Shown: positions 7,886 to 16,127 of the stretch, one piece after another | Layout: every line of letters begins with the position of its first letter | Position numbering within the stretch: position 1 is the stretch's first letter | From: Pseudomonas brassicacearum | Lineage (GTDB): Bacteria > Pseudomonadota > Gammaproteobacteria > Pseudomonadales > Pseudomonadaceae | Direction: 5' to 3' | NCBI RefSeq assembly: GCF_003732265.1 | Contig: NZ_MOBK01000009.1 | Span: forward strand, 124,001-188,000 | DNA: 64,000 bases | The notes under the pieces: model-generated | The model's input: only the letters and a program-made list of their open reading frames with translations | The model's database searches: none | Told to the model about the DNA's origin: nothing | Program-made: the position numbers and the translations under genes

Positions 7886-8779
7886 TTATTTGATGGGATG
7901 TTGGCGCAGGAAATCGGCGGCAACGGATGACGGACTTTCGTGATCGACATCGACCCGCGCGTTGAGCTGGCGCATGGTTTCGTCGTCGAACAGTTCGGCC
8001 AGCGGCTTGAGTTCTTCGGCGAGTTTCGGATGGGCGTCGAGGTAAACCTGACGCACTACCGGCGCGGCGGTGTAGTCGGGGAAGTAGTGCTTGTCGTCTT
8101 CGAGCAGTTTGAGCTTGAAGGCGTTCAATCGACCGTCAGTGGTGTAGACCAGACCGGCAAACACCTGGCCATTGCGCAGGGCGGTGTAGACCAAACCAGC
8201 ATCCATCTGCCGGATGTTTTTGCGCGTCAGGTTCATGCCGTACAGGTCGACCATGCCGTCCAGACCGTCGGAACGGTTGGCGAATTCGGTGTCCAGTGCC
8301 ACCAGATGATTGTCCTTTTGCTCAGCCTGCAACACCGTGTTCAGCTCGCTGATGCTGTTGATTTGCGGATAGGCTTTCGCGGTTTTTTCCGGCAGGGCCA
8401 GGGCGTAGGTGTTGCTGAATTTCGACGGGGTCAGCCAGACGAGGCCTTTTTTCGCGTCGAGTTCTTTCACCTTGGCGTAGGACTGGGCGCTGTCGAGTTT
8501 TTCCGTGATGTGGTTGTAAGCCACCAGCGACACGCCGGTGTATTCCCACATCAAATCCAGCTGGCCACTTTCGTGGGCGCTGCGAGCGAGGTTGCTGCCC
8601 AGGCCGCCGGTCACCTGGGTGTCATAACCCTTGGTGCGCAGGTATTGGGAGGTGATTTCCGCGAGCAGGGTTTGTTCGGTGAACACCCGGGCGCCGATGC
8701 GGATTACCGGTTTTTCAGCGGCTTGGGCAAATCCTGCGAACAGCAGGGCGCAGCCTAGAAATAAGCATACTTTTTTCAT
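7886..8779 (-). CDS. Betaine-type ABC importer, periplasmic binding protein (OsmF/YehZ/OpuCC-like)
   Basis: The 297-residue protein begins with a Sec signal (MKKVCLFLGCALLFAGFAQA, then A-EKPVI). The mature part starts with IRIGARVFTEQTLLAEI and has GGLGSNLARSAHESGQLDLMWEYTG, matching the OpuAC/OsmX fold of binding proteins for quaternary amines. The ligand box is not resolvable by eye, so glycine betaine, choline or carnitine all remain possible. It is the second gene of a four-gene minus-strand operon. Confidence 0.88.
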   Translation of the reverse strand: MKKVCLFLGCALLFAGFAQAAEKPVIRIGARVFTEQTLLAEITSQYLRTKGYDTQVTGGLGSNLARSAHESGQLDLMWEYTGVSLVAYNHITEKLDSAQSYAKVKELDAKKGLVWLTPSKFSNTYALALPEKTAKAYPQINSISELNTVLQAEQKDNHLVALDTEFANRSDGLDGMVDLYGMNLTRKNIRQMDAGLVYTALRNGQVFAGLVYTTDGRLNAFKLKLLEDDKHYFPDYTAAPVVRQVYLDAHPKLAEELKPLAELFDDETMRQLNARVDVDHESPSSVAADFLRQHPIK

Positions 8780-8799
8780 TTTGATTCCTTTGCCGAGGC

Positions 8800-9516
8800 T
8801 TAAGACGGGCGCAAGCCGCGTTCGAGCCAGAGGCGGCTGGCGAGTGTCACCAGACCGTCGAGCAGCAAGGCCAGCAGGGCGGTGCAGGCCGCGCCGAGCA
8901 GCAGTTGCGGCTGATTGTTCAGGGCGATGCCGGGGAAAATCAGGCTGCCCAGGCTGTTGGCGCCGATGAGGAATGCCAGCGGAGCCGTCCCGACGTTGAT
9001 CGCCAGCGCCACGCGCACGCCACCGACGATGATCGGTACCGCGTTCGGCAGTTCAACCCGCCACAGCACCTGAGTCGGGGTCATGCCGATGCCGACGGCG
9101 GCTTCTTTCAGTGAACCCTGAACGTTTTTCAGGCCTTCATAGGTGTTGCGCACAATCGGCAACAGCGAGGCGAGGAACAGGGCGAAGATCGCAGGGCCGC
9201 TGCCGATGCCCAGAATCCCCAGGGCGATGGCCAGTACGGCGAGAGGCGGCACGGTGTTGCCGATGTTGAAGATCTGCATGAAGCGCTCAGCTCGGTCCAC
9301 CATGGACGGACGGCTGAGGAAGATACCGGCGGGGATGCCCACAACAAGGGCGGCCAGCATGGAAACAAGGACGAGAATCAGATGAGCTTGCAGGTAAAAC
9401 AACAAATCGTCGCGGTAATGTTCGATCGTGTTGATGCCAATCCAATGGACCAGCAGGGCCAGGAGGGCGACGACAACCGCACCTCCTATCAGCCCCTTGC
9501 CATAGCGAATAGCCAC
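8800..9516 (-). CDS. Betaine-type ABC importer, second permease subunit (YehY-like)
   Basis: The 238-residue membrane protein carries the EAA loop KEAAVGIGMTPTQVLWRVELP and about six membrane helices. It pairs with the permease at 7220-7873 to form the heterodimeric channel. I place the start at the GTG at 9516 because AAGGAG sits 8 bases upstream. An ATG 54 bases earlier would add a charged stretch (FADKEKRS) and has no good ribosome site. It is the promoter-proximal gene of the operon. Confidence 0.85.
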   Translation of the reverse strand: MAIRYGKGLIGGAVVVALLALLVHWIGINTIEHYRDDLLFYLQAHLILVLVSMLAALVVGIPAGIFLSRPSMVDRAERFMQIFNIGNTVPPLAVLAIALGILGIGSGPAIFALFLASLLPIVRNTYEGLKNVQGSLKEAAVGIGMTPTQVLWRVELPNAVPIIVGGVRVALAINVGTAPLAFLIGANSLGSLIFPGIALNNQPQLLLGAACTALLALLLDGLVTLASRLWLERGLRPS

Positions 9517-9881
9517 AGGCGGACTCCTTTTTTCTTTGTCGGCGAACGCAGTCCCGAGTGGCAATGCCATTGCTGGCTGCCGGGATTATCAACGTTCGCG
9601 AGAAGCAGCTCTTCATGCTGATGAAACCGCATGAGATCGAGCCATAAGCGCAGCCTCGTCAGGCCAACTTGCTGATTTTTCAGCCCCTGGTACGAGTGCC
9701 GTAACAGGGGAGTGGACGTCTGCACCTTTTAAAAGGTTCCATAATTAACAGCATTTAGCCACCCTTGATGTCCCTGCGAGTTGGTCAATCGTCGTTGGCG
9801 ACAGGGCGAGCGGTGGTCCGTAAGGCTCGGTTTGCGCTATACTCGCCGCCCTTTTTTGAATCACCTGCCAGGCGATTTCCC
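9517..9881. other. Divergent intergenic region between the betaine transporter and prfC
   Basis: No gene can be supported here. The right end holds the prfC promoter. The left part must contain the promoter of the minus-strand transporter operon, which I cannot place with confidence; an AT-rich palindrome (CCTTTTAAAAGG, 9724-9735) is a candidate regulatory site. Short open frames on the minus strand lack ribosome sites. Confidence 0.4.
9838..9843 (+). promoter_or_regulatory. Probable -10 box of the prfC promoter
   Basis: TATACT lies 38 bases before the prfC ATG in the context GCGCTATACTCGCC, typical of pseudomonad sigma-70 promoters. The -35 element is weak. Confidence 0.45.
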
Positions 9882-11465
9882 ATGACCAAACAGGCCGCCG
9901 AAGTCGCGAAACGCCGCACTTTCGCCATTATTTCCCACCCCGATGCCGGTAAAACCACCATCACCGAGAAGCTCTTGCTGATGGGCAAGGCGATTGCGAT
10001 TGCGGGCACGGTGAAGTCTCGCAAGTCCGACCGCCATGCCACCTCCGACTGGATGGAAATGGAAAAGCAGCGTGGTATCTCGATTACCACGTCGGTCATG
10101 CAGTTCCCGTATCGCGACCACATGATCAACCTGCTCGACACCCCGGGCCACGAAGACTTCTCCGAAGACACCTACCGCACCCTGACGGCGGTGGACTCGG
10201 CCTTGATGGTTCTCGACGGCGGTAAGGGTGTAGAGCCGCGGACCATCGCGCTGATGGACGTTTGCCGTCTGCGTGACACGCCGATTGTCAGCTTCATCAA
10301 CAAACTCGACCGTGACATCCGCGACCCGATCGAACTGCTCGACGAGATCGAAGCGGTCCTGAAGATCAAGGCAGCGCCGATCACCTGGCCGATCGGTTGC
10401 TATCGCGACTTCAAGGGCGTGTACCACCTCGCCGACGACTACATCATCGTGTACACCGCCGGTCACGGCCACGAACGTACCGATGTGAAGATCATCGAGA
10501 AGCTCGATTCCGATGAAGCGCGCGCGCATTTGGGCGATGAATACGATCGCTTCGTCGATCAGCTGGAGCTGGTGCAGGGGGCCTGCCACGAGTTCAACCA
10601 GCAGGAATTCCTCGACGGCCAACTGACGCCGGTGTTCTTCGGTACTGCATTGGGTAACTTCGGTGTCGATCACGTGCTCGACGCCGTGGTCAACTGGGCG
10701 CCGAAACCGCTGGCCCGTGTGGCCAACGAGCGCACCGTGGAACCGGTTGAAGAGAAATTTGCCGGTTTCGTGTTCAAGATCCAGGCGAACATGGACCCGA
10801 AACACCGCGACCGTATCGCCTTCATGCGTATCTGCTCCGGCAAGTACGAAAAAGGCATGAAGATGCGCCACGTGCGCACCGGCAAGGACGTACGGATCGG
10901 CGACGCGCTGACCTTCTTCTCCTCCGAGCGTGAGCAGCTGGAAGAAGCGTTTGCCGGCGACATCATCGGTTTGCACAACCACGGCACCATCCAGATCGGC
11001 GACACCTTCACCGAAGGCGAAACCTTGGGCTTCACCGGCATCCCGCACTTCGCCCCGGAACTGTTCCGTCGCGTACGCCTGCGTGATCCGCTGAAATCCA
11101 AGCAACTGCGTCAAGGGTTGCAGCAGTTGGCGGAAGAGGGCGCGACCCAGGTGTTCTTTCCCGAGCGCAGCAACGACATCATCCTCGGCGCCGTCGGGGT
11201 GCTGCAGTTCGATGTGGTCGCCAGCCGCTTGAAAGAGGAATACAAGGTTGAGTGCTCGTACGAGCCGATCACCGTTTATTCCGCGCGCTGGATCGATTGC
11301 AGCGACAAGAAGAAGCTTGAGGAATTCTCCAACAAGGCCGTGGAAAACCTCGCGATCGACGGCGGTGGTCACCTGACCTACCTGGCCCCGACCCGGGTCA
11401 ACCTGGCACTGATGGAAGAGCGCTGGCCGGACGTGAAATTCCGTGCGACACGTGAGCATCACTAA
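9882..11465 (+). CDS. prfC: Peptide chain release factor 3
   Basis: The 527-residue GTPase removes RF1 and RF2 from the ribosome after peptide release. The GTP-binding motifs are clear: G1 SHPDAGKTT (18-26), the switch region QRGISITTSVMQF, G3 DTPGHEDF near 88 and G4 NKLD near 142. The length matches E. coli RF3 (529). I chose the ATG at 9882 (MTKQAAEVAKRRTFAI); the upstream in-frame ATG at 9765 lies before the apparent promoter. It is monocistronic, with its own promoter box and a terminator after it. Confidence 0.97.
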   Translation: MTKQAAEVAKRRTFAIISHPDAGKTTITEKLLLMGKAIAIAGTVKSRKSDRHATSDWMEMEKQRGISITTSVMQFPYRDHMINLLDTPGHEDFSEDTYRTLTAVDSALMVLDGGKGVEPRTIALMDVCRLRDTPIVSFINKLDRDIRDPIELLDEIEAVLKIKAAPITWPIGCYRDFKGVYHLADDYIIVYTAGHGHERTDVKIIEKLDSDEARAHLGDEYDRFVDQLELVQGACHEFNQQEFLDGQLTPVFFGTALGNFGVDHVLDAVVNWAPKPLARVANERTVEPVEEKFAGFVFKIQANMDPKHRDRIAFMRICSGKYEKGMKMRHVRTGKDVRIGDALTFFSSEREQLEEAFAGDIIGLHNHGTIQIGDTFTEGETLGFTGIPHFAPELFRRVRLRDPLKSKQLRQGLQQLAEEGATQVFFPERSNDIILGAVGVLQFDVVASRLKEEYKVECSYEPITVYSARWIDCSDKKKLEEFSNKAVENLAIDGGGHLTYLAPTRVNLALMEERWPDVKFRATREHH

Positions 11466-11485
11466 GCGCTGAGTAGAAACACCCA

Positions 11486-11516
11486 AAACCCCGTTGCGAA
11501 AGCTGCGGGGTTTTTT
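11486..11516 (+). terminator. Intrinsic terminator of prfC
   Basis: AAAACCCCG (11485-11493) pairs with CGGGG (11506-11510) followed by TTTTTT, with a short GC extension around a GAAA loop. Confidence 0.85.
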
Positions 11517-11522
11517 ATTGCT

Positions 11523-11636
11523 GACTCGGTCTAGTGTGGGAGCGGGCTTGCTCGCGAAGGCGGAAGTTCATTCATTATGGATTTTGACTGACCTGACGCC
11601 TTCGCGAGCAAGCCCGCTCCCACACTGGACCGAGTC
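11523..11636. repeat. REP pair with arms extended to about 40 bp
   Basis: The REP core AGTGTGGGAGCGGGCTTGC continues into TCGCGAAGGCG and is mirrored at 11597-11636. The inverted repeat continues past the usual REP ends: GACTCGGTC on the left matches GACCGAGTC on the right. The spacer of about 34 bases is unique. Transcribed, it would form a very long hairpin after the prfC terminator. The remainder of the gap up to 11790 holds no recognisable feature. Confidence 0.85.
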
Positions 11637-11807
11637 AAGATTCTAAATAACTGTTCGCCATAACTGTTATTCAAAACCAATCTGCCGAACACGGGCATTT
11701 CCGGCCCACCGTTAGCGTCCTATCTGGTGAACCACGCTGATCGGAACTAGATTTCATTCAGCGCCAGTCAGGCACCCAAGCGTCACCCAAAAAGGATGGA
11801 TTCGGCT

Positions 11808-12062
11808 ATGAGCATTTTTCAACGCATTGTGCTGTTGCTTAAGGTTTTAGTGATGTTGTCCGTGGGCATGTCAGCGGCGTGGGCGGAGTGCCCCGAGCAT
11901 GGCGAGCAGGTGTCGAGCGGGCAGGTTGTACATGCCGCAATGATGATCGCCAAATCCGAATCAGAGCCTGGGGACGAAGATCAGGGCGGTAGCAAGGACG
12001 ATGACGATTCGACCACTGAAGAGCCTGACACCGATGAGGATGAAGGGGACAGCCAGACTTGA
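11808..12062 (+). CDS. Small secreted acidic protein of unknown function
   Basis: The predicted 84-residue product has a classical Sec signal peptide (basic start, hydrophobic core, AWA cut before ECPEHGEQ). The mature part is short and becomes extremely acidic, ending in runs of D and E (DDDDS, TDEDEGD). I recognise no domain. Such tails may bind calcium or basic partners, but that is a guess. The ATG at 11808 leaves 11 bases to AAAGGA; a start at 11796 would overlap that ribosome site. The gene stands alone between two REP-like hairpins. Confidence 0.55.
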   Translation: MSIFQRIVLLLKVLVMLSVGMSAAWAECPEHGEQVSSGQVVHAAMMIAKSESEPGDEDQGGSKDDDDSTTEEPDTDEDEGDSQT

Positions 12063-12130
12063 TCGGCAGGCAAAAGAAAACCCCTTCTACTCCAACAGAT
12101 GCGCAGTCGTCGTAGAAGAGGTCCGGTATT

Positions 12131-12158
12131 AATGTGGGAGCAAATCTGCTCCCACATT
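12131..12158. terminator. Perfect palindromic hairpin between two converging genes
   Basis: AATGTGGGAGCA and TGCTCCCACATT form a 12-bp stem with a 4-base loop and a T-rich stretch after it on the plus strand. It resembles a half REP and lies 4 bases beyond the dppF stop, so it probably acts as the transcript end for dppF and perhaps for the small gene upstream. Confidence 0.55.
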
Positions 12159-12161
12159 TCT

Positions 12162-13142
12162 TTACGCCGCGCCGTCGAGGAATTGCTCGGCGTAGTGGCA
12201 AGCCACCTGGCGGATATCGAGAGGGCGCAGGGCTGGCTCTTCGGTGCTGCAGCGCTCGGTGGCGTATGGGCAGCGCTTGTGGAAAGCGCAACCCGACGGC
12301 GGGTTCAACGGGTTAGGCAACTCGCCGACGATCTTGATTTTCGGCTTGTTCGGGTCCGGGTGAATGGTCGGTGTGGCCGACAGCAGTGCCTGGGTGTACG
12401 GGTGCAGCGGACGCTCGTAGATGTCGTTCTTCGGACCCATTTCCACCGGGCGACCGAGGTACATCACCATCACGTCATCGGCAACGTGTTGAACCACTGC
12501 CAGGTTGTGCGAGATGAACACGTAGGCGGTGTTGAACTCTTGCTGCAAATCCATGAACAGGTTCAGCACCTGCGCCTGAATCGACACGTCCAGCGCCGAG
12601 GTCGGTTCGTCCGCTACCAACACTTTAGGCTGCAGCATCATCGCGCGAGCCAAAGCGATCCGCTGGCGCTGACCGCCGGAGAACATGTGCGGATAACGCT
12701 GGTAGTGCTCGGGACGCAAGCCCACCTGCTTCATCATCGCCTGGACTTTCTCGCGACGTTCGGCCGCCGACAGATTGGTGTTGATCAGCAGCGGTTCGCC
12801 GAGCTGATCACCGACTTTCTGCCGAGGGTTGAGCGAAGCGTACGGGCTCTGGAACACCATCTGCACGTCTTTGCGCAGTTGCTTGCGCTGGGCCTTGTCG
12901 GCACCGGCGACTTCCTGGCCGGCGATTTTCAAGGAGCCCGAGGACGGCTCTTCGATCAGGGTCAACGCACGGGCCAGGGTGGATTTGCCGCAGCCCGATT
13001 CACCGACGACGGCGAGGGTCTTGCCGGCGTGCAGTTCAAACGACACACCGTTGAGGGCACGCACGGTCGCGTGACCCTTGAACAGGCCGCGGGACACTTC
13101 GTAGTGACGAGTCAGGTCGCGGGCGGTAAGTACGACGGCCAT
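12162..13142 (-). CDS. dppF: Dipeptide ABC importer, ATP-binding protein DppF
   Basis: The 326-residue ATPase has Walker A GESGCGKST near residues 50-58, signature FSGGQRQRIALARA, Walker B VLVADEPTSALD and the C-terminal oligopeptide/dipeptide transporter domain with CAFHKRCPYA, including cysteines of the type that hold an iron-sulphur cluster in this family. It is the last gene of a minus-strand cluster and its start abuts the dppD stop at the shared base 13142. The Dpp assignment over Opp rests on the gene set and on the P. aeruginosa-like order. Confidence 0.92.
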   Translation of the reverse strand: MAVVLTARDLTRHYEVSRGLFKGHATVRALNGVSFELHAGKTLAVVGESGCGKSTLARALTLIEEPSSGSLKIAGQEVAGADKAQRKQLRKDVQMVFQSPYASLNPRQKVGDQLGEPLLINTNLSAAERREKVQAMMKQVGLRPEHYQRYPHMFSGGQRQRIALARAMMLQPKVLVADEPTSALDVSIQAQVLNLFMDLQQEFNTAYVFISHNLAVVQHVADDVMVMYLGRPVEMGPKNDIYERPLHPYTQALLSATPTIHPDPNKPKIKIVGELPNPLNPPSGCAFHKRCPYATERCSTEEPALRPLDIRQVACHYAEQFLDGAA

Positions 13143-14110
13143 TACGCCACCTCCTGATTAAGCGGGTAGAAGCAGCGGGCGAGGCTGTGGCTTTTCGGGT
13201 CCAGGGCCGGGCGCGTGGCGCGGCAGCTGTCTTGCACATACGGGCAACGCGGCGACAGCAGGCAACCCTGCGGACGGTCGTAGCGACCGGGAACGATGCC
13301 CGGCAGGGTCGACAGGCGTGTGGCGCCCAGGCTGTGTTCCGGGATCGCCTTGAGCAATGCTTCGCTGTACGGGTGCGCCGGAATGTCGAACAGCTGCGGC
13401 ACCTGACCGACTTCAACCGCTTGACCGGCGTACATCACGCACACGCGCTGGGCGGTTTCAGCCACGACCGCGAGGTCGTGAGTGATCAGCACCAGGCCCA
13501 TGTTCTGCTCTTTCTGCAACGCCAGCAGCAGGTCCATGATCTGCGCCTGAATCGTTACGTCCAGTGCCGTGGTCGGTTCGTCAGCGATCAGCAGTTTCGG
13601 TTCGCCGGCAATCGCCATGGCGATCGCAACACGCTGGCTCATACCGCCGGACAGTTGGTGCGGGTAGGCGTCCATACGGCTCGCGGCGCCCGGGATTTCG
13701 ACTTTTTCCAGCAGCTCGATGGCACGCTTGCGCGCTTGCTTGCCGGACATTTTCAGGTGCAGGCGCAGCACTTCTTCGATCTGGAAACCGACGGTGTAGC
13801 TCGGGTTCAGCGCGGTCATCGGGTCCTGGAAGACCATGGCCAGGTCTTTGCCGACGATTTGTCGACGCTGACGGTTGCTGAGCTTGAGCATGTTCTTGCC
13901 GTCGAAATTCAGGGCGTCGGCAGTGACGATCCCCGGATGTTCGATCAGGCCCATCAGCGCCATCATGGTCACGGATTTACCCGAGCCCGACTCGCCAACG
14001 ATGGCCAGGACTTCGCCTTTTTCCACGGTAATGTCGAGCCCGTCGACCACCGGAACGGCGTTCTTGTCGCCGAAGCGAACGTTGAGATTCTTGATTTCTA
14101 ACAGTGACAT
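13142..14110 (-). CDS. dppD: Dipeptide ABC importer, ATP-binding protein DppD
   Basis: The 322-residue ATPase begins MSLLEIKNLNVRFGD, has Walker A GESGSGKS, signature LSGGMSQRVAIAMA and Walker B LLIADEPTTALD, then the family C-terminal domain with CLLSPRCPYVQDSC. It pairs with DppF in the importer. I chose the ATG at 14110, which starts the conserved first strand; the open frame runs 45 bases further up but overlaps dppC. Spacing to dppC is about 10 bases. Confidence 0.92.
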   Translation of the reverse strand: MSLLEIKNLNVRFGDKNAVPVVDGLDITVEKGEVLAIVGESGSGKSVTMMALMGLIEHPGIVTADALNFDGKNMLKLSNRQRRQIVGKDLAMVFQDPMTALNPSYTVGFQIEEVLRLHLKMSGKQARKRAIELLEKVEIPGAASRMDAYPHQLSGGMSQRVAIAMAIAGEPKLLIADEPTTALDVTIQAQIMDLLLALQKEQNMGLVLITHDLAVVAETAQRVCVMYAGQAVEVGQVPQLFDIPAHPYSEALLKAIPEHSLGATRLSTLPGIVPGRYDRPQGCLLSPRCPYVQDSCRATRPALDPKSHSLARCFYPLNQEVA

Positions 14111-14120
14111 TTGAATCTCC

Positions 14121-15038
14121 TCAGGCGGCGTTCTTGAGTTTCGGGTCCAGCGCATCGCGCAGGCCGTCGCCCATCAAGTTGATTGCCAGCACGCTGAGCA
14201 AAATGGTCAAACCAGGCAGGCTTACCACCCACCAGGCGCGTTCGATGTAGTCGCGAGCCGAAGCCAGCATGGTGCCCCACTCAGGGGTTGGCGGTTGAAC
14301 GCCAAGGCCGAGGAAGCCCAGTGCGGCGGCATCGAGAATCGCCGAGGAGAAGCTCAAGGTGGCCTGAACGATCAGCGGCGCCATGCAGTTTGGCAGCACG
14401 GTGATGAACATCAGGCGCGGCAGCGTGGCACCGGCCAGGCGCGCAGCGGTCACGTAGTCGCGGTTCAGCTCGCCCATCACCGCGGCGCGGGTCAGACGAA
14501 CATAGGACGGAAGGGACACCACGGCGATCGCGATCACGGTGTTGATCAGGCCAGGGCCGAGGATGGCGACAATCGCCACGGCCAGCAGCAGGGACGGCAG
14601 GGCCAGCATGATGTCCATCAGACGCATGATGGTCGGGCCGAGCAGGCGCGGGAAGAAACCGGCGAACAGGCCCAGGAGGATCCCCGGAATCAGCGACATC
14701 ACCACCGACGACAAGCCGATCATCAAGGACAGGCGCGAACCGGTGATCAGGCGCGACAGCAGGTCGCGACCCAGTTCATCGGTGCCGAGCAGGAACTGGA
14801 TCTGCCCACCTTCCAGCCAGGCTGGCGGGGTCAGCAGGAAGTCACGGTATTGCTCGCTCGGGTTATGCGGGGCAACCCACGGCGCGAAGATCGCGCAGAA
14901 AATCACCAGCAACATGAACATCAGGCCGGCGACGGCGCCCTTGTTGCGGGAAAACGCGTGCCAGAATTCTTTGTACGGGGACGGATACAGCAGACTTTGA
15001 TCGACTGCGGCCGCTGGAATTGGAGTGGTCATGGTCAT
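14121..15038 (-). CDS. dppC: Dipeptide ABC importer, permease DppC
   Basis: The 305-residue membrane protein has the N-terminal OppC helix (GAVAGLMFMLLVIFCAIFAPWVAP), then GTDELGRDLLSRLITGSRLSL and the EAA loop region RDYVTAARLAGATLPRLMF. It forms the channel with DppB. Two closely spaced ATGs (15038 and 15032) are possible; I took the first. It lies a few bases after dppB. Confidence 0.92.
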   Translation of the reverse strand: MTMTTPIPAAAVDQSLLYPSPYKEFWHAFSRNKGAVAGLMFMLLVIFCAIFAPWVAPHNPSEQYRDFLLTPPAWLEGGQIQFLLGTDELGRDLLSRLITGSRLSLMIGLSSVVMSLIPGILLGLFAGFFPRLLGPTIMRLMDIMLALPSLLLAVAIVAILGPGLINTVIAIAVVSLPSYVRLTRAAVMGELNRDYVTAARLAGATLPRLMFITVLPNCMAPLIVQATLSFSSAILDAAALGFLGLGVQPPTPEWGTMLASARDYIERAWWVVSLPGLTILLSVLAINLMGDGLRDALDPKLKNAA

Positions 15039-15042
15039 GATC

Positions 15043-16053
15043 TCAGCGCTGGTGACGGATGCGTGGGTTGGCAAAGCCGTAGAGGATGTCCACTACGAAG
15101 TTGACCACAATCACCAGGCAGGCGATTAACAGGATGCCGTTTTGCACGACTGGATAGTCTCGGGCGCCAATGGCTTCGATCAGCCATTTGCCGATGCCGG
15201 GCCACGAGAAGATGGTTTCGGTCAGGACCGCACCGGCCAGCAATGTACCGACTTGCAGGCCGACCACGGTCAGGACCGGAATCAGCGCGTTGCGCAGGCC
15301 GTGCACGAACACCACGCGAGAAGGCGACAGGCCTTTGGCGCGGGCGGTACGGATGTAGTCTTCACGCAGCACTTCCAGCATCGAAGAACGGGTCATCCGC
15401 GCAATAACGGCCAGCGGGATGGTACCCAGCACGATGGCCGGCAGGATCAGGTGATGCAGGGCATCGAGGAACGCACCGACGTCATCGGCCAGCAGCGTGT
15501 CGATGAGCATGAAGCCGGTGCGCGGCTCGATGTCATAGAGCAGGTCGATCCGCCCGGACACCGGGGTCCAGCCCAGGCTCACCGAGAAGAACATGATCAG
15601 GATCAGGCCCCACCAGAAGATCGGCATCGAATATCCCGCCAGGGAGATGCCCATCACCCCATGGTCGAACAGGGATCCTCGCTTGAGTGCCGCAATCACC
15701 CCGGCCAAGAGGCCCAGGATGCCGGCGAACAGCAGGGCGGCCATGGACAGTTCCAGGGTCGCGGGGAATAGAGAGGTGAATTCGCTCCACACGCTTTCAC
15801 GGGTACGCAGCGATTCGCCGAGGTCGCCGTGAGCCAGTTTGCCGATGTAGTCAATGTATTGGGCATACAACGGCTTGTTCAGACCAAGGCGTTCCATTGC
15901 CTGAGCATGCATTTCGGGGTCGACTCGACGTTCGCCCATCATTACTTCCACGGGGTCGCCTGGAATCATGCGAATCAACGCGAAAGTCAGCAAGGTGATG
16001 CCGAAGAACGTGGGGATCAATAACCCCAATCGGCGGGCAATAAAACTAAACAT
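15043..16053 (-). CDS. dppB: Dipeptide ABC importer, permease DppB
   Basis: The 336-residue membrane protein starts MFSFIARRLGLLIPTFFGIT, the hallmark of OppB/DppB permeases, and contains MIPGDPVEVM and the EAA loop DYIRTARAKGLSPSRVVF. It is the first gene of the dppBCDF block and is separated from the dppA-type gene by 74 bases that carry a strong hairpin. Confidence 0.93.
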   Translation of the reverse strand: MFSFIARRLGLLIPTFFGITLLTFALIRMIPGDPVEVMMGERRVDPEMHAQAMERLGLNKPLYAQYIDYIGKLAHGDLGESLRTRESVWSEFTSLFPATLELSMAALLFAGILGLLAGVIAALKRGSLFDHGVMGISLAGYSMPIFWWGLILIMFFSVSLGWTPVSGRIDLLYDIEPRTGFMLIDTLLADDVGAFLDALHHLILPAIVLGTIPLAVIARMTRSSMLEVLREDYIRTARAKGLSPSRVVFVHGLRNALIPVLTVVGLQVGTLLAGAVLTETIFSWPGIGKWLIEAIGARDYPVVQNGILLIACLVIVVNFVVDILYGFANPRIRHQR

Positions 16054-16086
16054 CTTGTGGTGTACCTCATCAGCCGGTTAGGCGTG

Positions 16087-16116
16087 CCTGGTGTCCCTGG
16101 AGTCAGGGACACCGGG
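16087..16116 (-). other. Strong hairpin between dppA-type gene and dppB
   Basis: CCTGGTGTCCCTG and CAGGGACACCGGG form a 13-bp stem with one mismatch and a 4-base loop. On the minus strand no T-run follows, so it is more likely a stabiliser or partial terminator that keeps the binding protein more abundant than the permeases. Confidence 0.55.
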
Positions 16117-16127
16117 AGTTTTCTTAT

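Noticed and set aside
9489..9725. 78-residue open frame upstream of the betaine permease
   Set aside because: It lacks a ribosome site and overlaps the start of the permease; it is a run-through of intergenic sequence.
9765..9881. 39-residue extension of release factor 3
   Set aside because: It begins upstream of the best promoter box and the family starts at MTKQ.
9861..11486. Very long open frame antisense to prfC (and similar ones opposite the betaine ATPase, dppA-type, garD, mreC and yhdP genes)
   Set aside because: They mirror well-conserved coding genes, have odd composition (rich in H, Q, V or R), and no ribosome sites. High G+C at third positions produces them.
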